From contig CACZZO010000002.1 of assembly GCA_902785755.1 (NCBI GenBank), positions 124,001 to 188,000 on the forward strand: DNA of 64,000 nt, read 5' to 3'. Each line of letters begins with the position of its first letter. Position 1 is the stretch's first letter. A program made the translations under genes and the position numbers. This stretch comes from an uncultured Bacteroidia bacterium (GTDB taxonomy: Bacteria > Bacteroidota > Bacteroidia > Bacteroidales > F082). Positions 42,791-49,914 of this stretch are shown piece by piece. Below the pieces are notes generated by a model. It did no database searches. It saw nothing but the letters and a program-made list of their open reading frames with translations, and had not been told where the DNA came from.

Positions 42791-44443
42791 ATGAAACGTC
42801 TGTTTTACATCGGTGTTGTTTTGCTGGGCTTTTTGGCGGCCTGCAAGTCTGCACAAACACCCCCGCCCGAGGAGGACATGCTCTATCGCGTGGAGTGCTT
42901 CTACCAAACCAATCTTGATAGCGCAAGTCGGATTCTCGACACGTTGAATGTTTCTGTGCTTTCGGAAAAGGAACGGGCGCATTATTGCCTGCTGAGGGCC
43001 AAAGTGAACGACGGCTTCAGCAAATATGACGACTTTGATTCGTTGATGCAAGTGGCTGAAAAACAGTTTGTTGGAGGTAATGACAAATATTTCGAATCCA
43101 TGACTTATTGGATTTTGTCGCGTATGGCTAAGGTGAAAAATTTGGGCGAGCAACATATGCTCGACTATCGTTTGAAGGCCCTGAAAAGTATCGAGCAATG
43201 CAAGCATGTCGATGAGCGTTTTGTGCGTTTTTCGCTCAAGCCCACCGACGAGCAGAACGAAATCGACCGACTGAAATATGCCATCCATCAGAGGCTTGGC
43301 ATGGCGTACACTCAACTGGGATACCCTCGCGAAGGTATAGACCACCTCAAACAGGCAGACTGCTTTTATGCTGAAAAGCAGATGCATCGTCTCCGAACAA
43401 TCACCGCTTTCCCTTTGGGAACATCCTATTTGATTCTCGGCGAATACGACAGTTGCCTGATGTATTACCGAATTGGCCTGCAGTCTGCCGAAACAATTGG
43501 CGACACTGCTGAGATCTCTTATTTTCATAGTGCATTGACCACATACTATCTCTATTGCTTCGAAACACAACATTATGAAAATGAAGAAGAAGGAAAGGAA
43601 TTGCTTCATCTGGCCATTGCGGAAAGCCAGCGGGGATTGGAGATTTCGCGCTCGATGAGCGGCCTGATGGCGAATAAATATCAGTTAGACTTGACCGAAG
43701 ATATTTCAAGAGCCTATTACAGTTCGCAGCAATACGACTCTTGCATTCACTATGGTTTGATGGTAGAGGAAATGACCCCAAGGGGCAATGACCTCACCTC
43801 CCTTTACAAGCTCCTTTACGGTTCATTCAAAGCCTTGGGCGATGAGGCCAATGCCGCCGTTTATGCCGATAAATTGTTGAGTGCCAATCCCGACTATGGT
43901 GCGGAACAAAAAGCAGTGGCCGAGGTGAAGGAAGAATACGATAAGCAGTTGGAAATCCAGCGTTTGGAAAGCGAGCAGCAGCTGAAGCGTTACCGCCTCT
44001 ATTTGTGGATAGCCTTGTTGGTCATTGGGCTGATGGCGGTGCTTTGGACGGCGTTGCGCTACCGCAAGAACAAGGAATTGGAAACGCTGAAACTTCGCGA
44101 GGTGCAACGACAACTGCAAGCGGAGTTGGAGCATCTCACCGCGCAGCAGCGTGACATGCTGCAACAGCAAGTGATGGCGATTTACCAATCGGGTCAGAAA
44201 GACCGCTTGCAGCGCATCATGGAAGCCTTTGAATCGGCCTATCCCAAGGGCATCGAAAAGATGAAGTCGGCCTGGCCAAACCTCAGCAAGACAGAGTTGA
44301 ATCTCGTCATATTGTCCTTCCTCCAGTTCCGCGCGAAGGAAGAAGCCGACCTCCTCGGCCTGAGCGAAAACACGGTGATGAAATACCGTTCCAACCTCAG
44401 AAAAAAGGCTGATTTTGACTTGATTTCGGCGCTTTTGGACTGA
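42791..44443 (+). CDS. Lipoprotein TPR-TM-HTH regulator, copy 1
   Basis: A 550-residue protein with a lipoprotein signal (MKRLFYIGVVLLGFLAACKS, lipobox Cys18), tetratricopeptide-like helices from about 30 to 380, one transmembrane helix (LYLWIALLVIGLMAVLWTAL, about 403-422), a coiled coil (KLREVQRQLQAELEHLTAQQ) and a C-terminal helix-turn-helix (KEEADLLGLSENTVMKYRSNL, LuxR-like). The layout predicts a lipid-anchored, periplasmic TPR sensor with a cytoplasmic DNA-binding end. Proteins of this architecture are common in Bacteroidota, often annotated tetratricopeptide repeat protein; few have known targets. It is a close paralog of the gene at 45949, with the Fic gene between them. Confidence 0.82.
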   Translation: MKRLFYIGVVLLGFLAACKSAQTPPPEEDMLYRVECFYQTNLDSASRILDTLNVSVLSEKERAHYCLLRAKVNDGFSKYDDFDSLMQVAEKQFVGGNDKYFESMTYWILSRMAKVKNLGEQHMLDYRLKALKSIEQCKHVDERFVRFSLKPTDEQNEIDRLKYAIHQRLGMAYTQLGYPREGIDHLKQADCFYAEKQMHRLRTITAFPLGTSYLILGEYDSCLMYYRIGLQSAETIGDTAEISYFHSALTTYYLYCFETQHYENEEEGKELLHLAIAESQRGLEISRSMSGLMANKYQLDLTEDISRAYYSSQQYDSCIHYGLMVEEMTPRGNDLTSLYKLLYGSFKALGDEANAAVYADKLLSANPDYGAEQKAVAEVKEEYDKQLEIQRLESEQQLKRYRLYLWIALLVIGLMAVLWTALRYRKNKELETLKLREVQRQLQAELEHLTAQQRDMLQQQVMAIYQSGQKDRLQRIMEAFESAYPKGIEKMKSAWPNLSKTELNLVILSFLQFRAKEEADLLGLSENTVMKYRSNLRKKADFDLISALLD

Positions 44444-44494
44444 GAAAAATCTGTACTTTTTTGTTGGTTTTTCGTTTTTGCGTCGTTTTATTCG

Positions 44495-44518
44495 TATTTT
44501 TGTCGCAAAATTTGCGAC
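44495..44518 (+). promoter_or_regulatory. -7 element and palindromic putative operator of the Fic gene
   Basis: TATTTTTG (44495-44502) matches TAnnTTTG, and the perfect inverted repeat GTCGCAAA-A-TTTGCGAC (44502-44518) begins on its last base, 38 bp before the Fic ATG. A bound repressor would block transcription initiation. A clean -33 TTTG at the usual distance is not seen. Confidence 0.6.
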
Positions 44519-44555
44519 GATATTGGATGGATAATGCCGCTGAAACTATTGTACT

Positions 44556-45851
44556 ATGTATTTACACGAACACGAGAACTGGACGGATTTCCGATGGTCG
44601 GCGGAAAAAGTTGCATTGCTTTTGGACGAGGTTTGTCGTGAACAAGGGAAATTGCTTGGTCGCTTGAGCGGTTTGGGCTTCGATAGCCAATTGAAGGCGG
44701 TGGCCGAGAACCTTACCCGCGATGTGGTCTATTCCTCTGAAATAGAAGGCATAAGGCTCAATATTGATGAGGTGCGCTCGTCCATTGCCCGCCGTTTGGG
44801 GATTGAAAACGCGAAGTTTGTCCCTTCGTCGCATTATGTGGAAGGTGTGGTGGCGGTGATGCTTGATGCAATGGAGAACTACGATCAGCCTTTGACGAAG
44901 GAGAAACTCTGCGGCTGGCAGTCGGTGTTCTTCCTTTCGGGATTCAGCGTGGGTACACCCATTGAGGTTGGACAATACCGCACCCACGAGGAGCACGTCG
45001 TTTCGGGTCTTTGGGGGCGTGAGCGGGTGCATTACGTGGCCCCATCGCCCGAACGAGTGGAGGAGGAGATGCGCAAGTTCATCGACTGGTTCAATGCCGA
45101 CAAGCCCATCTCTCCAGTCATCCGTTCTGCCATCGTCCATTTGTGGTTCGTTTCCATTCACCCTTTCGAGGATGGCAACGGCAGGTTGGCACGTATCCTT
45201 GGTGATATGTACCTTGCCCGAGGCGACAACAGCCGTTTCCGATTCTACAACATCTCGTCGGAAATCAACCGCGACAAGAACCATTATTACGACATTCTGG
45301 AGCGGGTGCAGCACGGCGACGGCGACATCACCGAATGGGTCGTGTGGTACCTGAAGACTTTGTTGGCGGCTATCCGTGAGGCTTCGGCCACGGTGAGCAC
45401 AGTGCTCAACAAGAGTTTCTTCTGGATGCGTTTTGCCAGTGTCCCACTGACAGAGCGCCAAACCAACACACTGAACCTTTTTCTCGATGGTTACGAGGCC
45501 AAAATCACCTCAAAAACATGGGCGAATTTGGGCAAATGCTCGAAAGACACGGCCATTCGCGACATTCAGGACTTGTTGGAAAAGCATATCCTTATCGAAG
45601 ACAATCCCGGAGCAAAGCGGCCTTCCTATTCCATCAATTATGGAGGCGAAAGGGATGACATTGTGTCGCGTTTCAGTGACATAGCCATCAGCGAGGAAGC
45701 GGGAGGCTATTATCTCACTGCGGTTCTCGACGGGCATACAAAAGTCAGGGAACGCCTGATTTCTTTGGATGCCGAGCGTTATCGGAAAGGCGAGCTGCCC
45801 ATAAGTCATTTGTTGGGGAAATACTGCTCCTATTTGTTGGATTTGGATTGA
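44556..45851 (+). CDS. Fic family protein (DUF4172 type) with inhibitory motif and C-terminal winged helix
   Basis: A 431-residue Fic protein. Fic domains usually transfer AMP or a related group to a protein hydroxyl. The active-site motif HPFEDGNGR begins at His202. An inhibitory motif of the S-x-x-x-E-G type lies near the N-terminus at residues 60-65 (SSEIEG), where the Glu64 of class II Fic proteins blocks the ATP gamma-phosphate, so activity is probably autoinhibited. The N-terminal 60 residues fit DUF4172, and a C-terminal winged helix (TSKTWANLGKCSKDTAIRDIQDLLEK, about 312-337) suggests DNA binding. It has its own promoter with a palindrome. The target protein is unknown. It is between two paralogous membrane regulators. 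Confidence 0.93.
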   Translation: MYLHEHENWTDFRWSAEKVALLLDEVCREQGKLLGRLSGLGFDSQLKAVAENLTRDVVYSSEIEGIRLNIDEVRSSIARRLGIENAKFVPSSHYVEGVVAVMLDAMENYDQPLTKEKLCGWQSVFFLSGFSVGTPIEVGQYRTHEEHVVSGLWGRERVHYVAPSPERVEEEMRKFIDWFNADKPISPVIRSAIVHLWFVSIHPFEDGNGRLARILGDMYLARGDNSRFRFYNISSEINRDKNHYYDILERVQHGDGDITEWVVWYLKTLLAAIREASATVSTVLNKSFFWMRFASVPLTERQTNTLNLFLDGYEAKITSKTWANLGKCSKDTAIRDIQDLLEKHILIEDNPGAKRPSYSINYGGERDDIVSRFSDIAISEEAGGYYLTAVLDGHTKVRERLISLDAERYRKGELPISHLLGKYCSYLLDLD

Positions 45852-45912
45852 AGTGTTGGCCGATTTTGCCTTGATTTCCCTTCTTGACAGACAACAAAGA
45901 GGCTGGCCTTTT

Positions 45913-45943
45913 TTTGCTGGCGTCGCAAAAAATGCTACCTTTG
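45913..45943 (+). promoter_or_regulatory. Promoter of TPR-TM-HTH copy 2 (near-leaderless)
   Basis: TTTG (45913-45916) and TACCTTTG (45936-45943) are 19 bp apart; the ATG at 45949 follows the -7 element by only 5 bp. Confidence 0.6.
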
Positions 45944-45948
45944 CAGCC

Positions 45949-47616
45949 ATGAAACGCATGTTTTTTATATGGCTTTTGCTTTTTGTCGTGTTGGTGGCTG
46001 CTTGCTCCAAGCGCGAAACGCCTCCACCGCCCGAGGAGGACATGCTCTATCGCGTGGAGTGCTTCTTGAAGCAAAAACCCGATGACGCTATGCAAATTCT
46101 CGATACTTTGAATGTTAGTGTTCTTTCAGATAAGGAACAGGCACATTATTCCTTGTTGCGTGCTTTGCTTATCAATAACAAAAAAAGGTTTGGTGCAGAG
46201 CTCGATTCGTTGTCTCAAGTGGCTTGTAACCAGTTTATTGGAAGCGACGACAAGTACCACGAGGCTTGGACCTATTGGCTCATGGCAAACAAGTCGGCCA
46301 ATATGCAGATGCCGAAACAGATCGCACTCGAATCCATGTTGCAAGCTCAGAAGAGCATCGAAGCATGCCGTCATGTGGACAAGCGTTTGGTTGAATTATC
46401 ACCGAAACCTACCGATGAGCAGACGGTGATCGACAATCTCAAGTATTTCATCTATCTTGAACTCGGCATGACTTATACCTCATCGGTTTACTTTGCTGAG
46501 GCCATCCCCCCATTGAGACTCGCGGATGCCTATTTCGCCAAAATGGGCGACCATTATAACCGCGAGAGTTCTGCGACTTCTTTGGCTTTCTCTTATCTTC
46601 TCACTCAGGAATTTGATAGCTGTTTGGTCTATTTCCAAAAAGCGCTGCTCGAAGCCGAGGCCTTAGGCTATGCCGATGATATTGCGCAAACGCATCATAG
46701 CATTGCCAGTTATTACAATTATCGGGTAAGCGGGAATTGCTATGCTTCGGAAGAGGAACGCCAAGGTTTTCTTGACAAAGCCATTGAAGAAATCAACGCG
46801 GGCTTTGCGTGTTTGACCGACACATCGGATTATGGCTATGGTTATGTCAAGCAGTTGTTGCTTGATGAACTCTCTGACACATATTATATTAAGCAGCAGT
46901 ACGATTCCTGCATTTTCTATGGTGAACAGGCCATTGAAGTGGCCAAAGCCAATGACAGGTTTTTTGAAAACTACATGTTGTATGTTCATCTTTATGAGGC
47001 ATGCAAGGCGTTGGGCGACGAGAAAAAGGCTGTTGCCTATGCCGATATGATGCAGGCCATGGAGCATCCCGAAAAGCACATGAAAGACATGGTGAAAGTG
47101 CAGGAGGAATTTGAAAAGCAAGAGGAGCTCCAACAACAGGAAACGCTGCATCAACAGAAAAGCAGAAGGCTATATTGGCTATTGGCCTTGCTGTTGTTCG
47201 GTATGCTAATGTTGGTCGTCTTTGTCTATTTTTATAGGCGCAACAAAGAAAACGAAACCCGTCGTCTCCGCGAGGCGCAACGACAACTGCAAACGGAGTT
47301 GGAGCAAATCACCGCCCAGCAGAAGGAGATGCTCAACCAACAGGTTTTGGCGATTTACCAATCGGGGCAGAAAGACCGCTTGCAGCGCATTATGGAGGCT
47401 TTCGAGGCGGCCTATCCACAAGGCATTGGGAAAATGAAATCGGCCTATCCCGACCTCAATAAGACGGAGACGCATCTCGTCATTTTGTCGTTCCTCGGCT
47501 TCCGCATCAAGGAAGAGGCCGACCTGCTCGGCCTGAGCGAAAACACGGTGATGAAATACCGCTCCAACCTCAAAAACAAGGCCAATTTTGACCCGATTTC
47601 TGCGCTTGTCGAGTGA
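45949..47616 (+). CDS. Lipoprotein TPR-TM-HTH regulator, copy 2
   Basis: This 555-residue paralog of the gene at 42791 has the same layout: lipoprotein signal (MKRMFFIWLLLFVVLVAACS, Cys19), PPPPEEDMLYRVECF directly after it, TPR-like helices, transmembrane helix (RLYWLLALLLFGMLMLVVFV), coiled coil (RQLQTELEQITAQQKEM) and C-terminal helix-turn-helix (KEEADLLGLSENTVMKYRSNL). The N- and C-terminal parts are near identical between the copies at DNA level, while the sensor region has diverged, so the two may respond to different signals. ATG 45949 was preferred over the frame's longer start because the promoter overlaps that extension. It is followed by the orphan antitoxin, convergent. Confidence 0.82.
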   Translation: MKRMFFIWLLLFVVLVAACSKRETPPPPEEDMLYRVECFLKQKPDDAMQILDTLNVSVLSDKEQAHYSLLRALLINNKKRFGAELDSLSQVACNQFIGSDDKYHEAWTYWLMANKSANMQMPKQIALESMLQAQKSIEACRHVDKRLVELSPKPTDEQTVIDNLKYFIYLELGMTYTSSVYFAEAIPPLRLADAYFAKMGDHYNRESSATSLAFSYLLTQEFDSCLVYFQKALLEAEALGYADDIAQTHHSIASYYNYRVSGNCYASEEERQGFLDKAIEEINAGFACLTDTSDYGYGYVKQLLLDELSDTYYIKQQYDSCIFYGEQAIEVAKANDRFFENYMLYVHLYEACKALGDEKKAVAYADMMQAMEHPEKHMKDMVKVQEEFEKQEELQQQETLHQQKSRRLYWLLALLLFGMLMLVVFVYFYRRNKENETRRLREAQRQLQTELEQITAQQKEMLNQQVLAIYQSGQKDRLQRIMEAFEAAYPQGIGKMKSAYPDLNKTETHLVILSFLGFRIKEEADLLGLSENTVMKYRSNLKNKANFDPISALVE

Positions 47617-47646
47617 GAAAATGGTTGAGGGCTTTTGGTGGTTTTT

Positions 47647-47952
47647 CTATCCCAACGGCTTCACAATTTCAATTCTCAGCCCCAAAGCACTGATGATGCT
47701 GTATAAAGTGGAAATGGTCGGGTCGATAAGCCCGTTTTCGATTCTTGAAATGTAACTTTTGTTGGCACCAATGCGCTTTCCGAGTTCCGTTTGGGTGATT
47801 TTTTCCTCCTTTCGAGCCTCGCGGATTACCTGACCCATATAGAAAGCATAGGCTTCTTTGCGGAACTCCTCTCTTTCCTCTGTACCTACCGCACCATACT
47901 TTGTATCGAGTACCTCGTCATAACTTTGAATCATGTTTTCGCTTGTATTCAT
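47647..47952 (-). CDS. XRE/HigA-like antitoxin, without an intact toxin
   Basis: The 101-residue protein has an N-terminal helical extension (SYDEVLDTKYGAVGTEEREEF) and a Cro/C1-type helix-turn-helix (ITQTELGKRIGANKSYISRIENG, about 53-75). This is the usual antitoxin of the Bacteroidota RelE/ParE-type pairs where the toxin gene comes first. It would bind its own promoter and, if present, the toxin. The partner gene directly upstream (47949-48047) is reduced to a short decayed remnant. A strong Shine-Dalgarno-like AGGAGGAG is just ahead of the start codon, inside the remnant. Confidence 0.87.
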   Translation of the reverse strand: MNTSENMIQSYDEVLDTKYGAVGTEEREEFRKEAYAFYMGQVIREARKEEKITQTELGKRIGANKSYISRIENGLIDPTISTLYSIISALGLRIEIVKPLG

Positions 47953-48047
47953 AATACTCCTCCTTGATTTTCAATGCTTTTTTCATCATCCACTGAATCG
48001 ATAAATGACTTGAAATGGTTGCCGAATGTGATGATCTTTCTTTCCAT
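47949..48047 (-). pseudogene. Remnant of a RelE/HigB-like toxin gene
   Basis: The 32-codon frame starts MERKIITFGNHFKSFIDSVDD, which looks like the N-terminus of RelE/HigB-like toxins that precede this antitoxin, then shifts after an A-run (GATGAAAAAAGC). In a shifted frame the following bases read KKALKIKEEYYEY, a typical toxin C-terminus. The central part of about 70 residues is missing. The in-frame stop overlaps the antitoxin ATG (ATGA), so the remnant may still couple antitoxin translation. Confidence 0.7.
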
Positions 48048-48051
48048 GCCG

Positions 48052-48059
48052 CAAAGGTA
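48052..48059 (-). promoter_or_regulatory. -7 element of the toxin remnant/antitoxin promoter
   Basis: Minus-strand TACCTTTG is only 4-5 bp before the remnant ATG (48047), so the transcript would be leaderless or nearly so. Confidence 0.5.
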
Positions 48060-48251
48060 CACAAAAGTTTCAATATGTTACAACTTTATTTGTTCTTTTC
48101 ATTAGAATTTGACCGTTTTCCCCCTGTTTTTTCGTGGCAACCGCCAACAAAAATCTGTACTTTTTTCTCGTAACTCGTTGATTATCAAAATGAGTTGAAA
48201 ACAAAAATCTGTACTTGGCCTTTGGGGTTGAAAAACTCCCTATTTTTTATA

Positions 48252-48259
48252 TAATTTTG
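48252..48259 (+). promoter_or_regulatory. -7 element for the beta-helix T9SS gene
   Basis: TAATTTTG lies 41 bp before ATG 48301. The upstream in-frame ATG at 48265 would sit at about the transcription start, which argues for 48301 as the start codon. Two AAATCTGTAC words lie in 48146-48214. Confidence 0.5.
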
Positions 48260-48300
48260 GTGGCATGAAACTAAATGTATCATTAAAACTGTTTTATGCC

Positions 48301-49896
48301 ATGAAAAAAAGTTTGTTTTTTGCAATTTGGATGGCTTTGCTGACGGCTCCGCTTTCGGCTCAGACCATCGAGGTTTCGGGCGAATACCAAGGCAATGTGC
48401 TTTGGGACGCCGACACTGTTAAACTTGTGGGTGATGTCGTCATCGAGCCTGATACGGAAGGCACGGCGCGCCTCACCATTGAGCGTGGGACTTGGGTGAT
48501 TGCGGAAGGCTATTACCGCATCACCGTCCACAACGGCTCGTTTTATGCCTTGGGCGCGGATAAGGCTCTCGTCACCTTCACTGCCCGCGACACCACCGAT
48601 TTCCATAATCCTACAGCGGAAACGGGGTGGCGAGGCATCCACCTGATTTCCGACCAAAGCAATTCCCAAGACAGCGTGATGATGGAGTTTTGTGAGGTCA
48701 AGTACGGAAAGATCATCACGGGCGCACCCGAAGGGGAAAGGTACGGCGCCGGCGTTGAGGTGAGAAACAAGAAATACTGCTACTTCGCCCATTGCCGTTT
48801 CTCGCAAAACCGCTCAGAACACAATGGCAATTCGCCTACGACCGGTGGAGGTGGCGGCGGAATGAGTGTGCATAACCCAGGGACAGTCCTTGTGGAGCAT
48901 TGCGTTTTCCACGACAATTACGCTTGGTGGGGTGCGAGCATTAGGATGGACGGCTTGCGGCATTTCACGGTGCGCAACTGCGAGTTCTACAACAACACTG
49001 GAACGTATGGCACGGCCTTGGACATGCACATAGGCGAGGTGTCGTGGATGGCCTCGGGACCACAGGTCTACAACAACTATATCCACGGCAACCACGGCAA
49101 TACGGCTTATCTCGGTTGGGATGTGTCGGTGGGACGCTTACACGACAATATTATCGTCAACAACGATGGCTATTCGCCAGTGCTGGGTACCACGGCCCCC
49201 AATTATTCCCATTATTATAACAACACGATTGCCAACAACCATAGCGAGGGACACATACACGGTTATGGCTCAGGGATTTGGACGAATGGGCAGCAGAAAA
49301 TCTACAACAACATCTTTTGGGGCAACACGGGCGTTTGGTTTGAGCGAATGGACCCGACGCATCCCGACCCGACCGTTTTCAACAACTGCAACGGCACGAT
49401 TTCAGGCTCGGGAGATGTCTTTGGCGACCCGCAATTTGTCCGTCCGACCGAAGGTTTAGGCCCTGAATACGACCATTCAACCTTGGCTACTCATTGGGCA
49501 TTGTTGGAAACCTCGCCTTGCGTCAATGCGGGTGCGACCGACATGAGCCAATACTATCCCGAAACCGATTTTACGGGCAGTCCGCGCGTGGTTGACGAGC
49601 GTATTGACCTCGGAGCCATCGAGTTTCCCATCCCGAATGGGGTGGAGGAAACCGCAGCCCAAAGTTGCGTCTATCCCAATCCTGGCAAGGACGTACTCAA
49701 CATTGAGGTTCGCGATGCAGCGGATAGGGTGGAGGTGTACGACCTCACTGGACGCAAAGTTTTTGAAAATAAAATATTTGGAAATCAAATTGCTATCAAT
49801 ACTGAGGCTTGGCCTTCGGGAATGTATTTTTGGAAAATCTACTCTACGAGCGACTTAACGGCTCTCATTAAAACTGGAAAATGGATAAAAGAATAA
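48301..49896 (+). CDS. Secreted right-handed beta-helix protein with T9SS sorting domain
   Basis: The 531-residue protein starts MKKSLFFAIWMALLTAPLSAQ, a signal peptide. The body is a parallel beta-helix of the type found in polysaccharide lyases and adhesins: recurrent rungs such as FEVKYGKIITG, VEHCVFHDNYAWWGASIRM, FTVRNCEFYNNTGTYGTAL and YNNTIANNHSEGH. Its C-terminus (VYPNPGKDVLNIEVRD to LIKTGKWIKE) is a T9SS type A sorting domain of the same subtype as the downstream cargo genes. No catalytic signature is obvious; it may be a lyase or a surface-binding protein. A 12-codon longer start at 48265 is possible but probably lies upstream of the transcript. Confidence 0.85.
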   Translation: MKKSLFFAIWMALLTAPLSAQTIEVSGEYQGNVLWDADTVKLVGDVVIEPDTEGTARLTIERGTWVIAEGYYRITVHNGSFYALGADKALVTFTARDTTDFHNPTAETGWRGIHLISDQSNSQDSVMMEFCEVKYGKIITGAPEGERYGAGVEVRNKKYCYFAHCRFSQNRSEHNGNSPTTGGGGGGMSVHNPGTVLVEHCVFHDNYAWWGASIRMDGLRHFTVRNCEFYNNTGTYGTALDMHIGEVSWMASGPQVYNNYIHGNHGNTAYLGWDVSVGRLHDNIIVNNDGYSPVLGTTAPNYSHYYNNTIANNHSEGHIHGYGSGIWTNGQQKIYNNIFWGNTGVWFERMDPTHPDPTVFNNCNGTISGSGDVFGDPQFVRPTEGLGPEYDHSTLATHWALLETSPCVNAGATDMSQYYPETDFTGSPRVVDERIDLGAIEFPIPNGVEETAAQSCVYPNPGKDVLNIEVRDAADRVEVYDLTGRKVFENKIFGNQIAINTEAWPSGMYFWKIYSTSDLTALIKTGKWIKE

Positions 49897-49914
49897 CTCA
49901 AAAAACAAGTTAAA

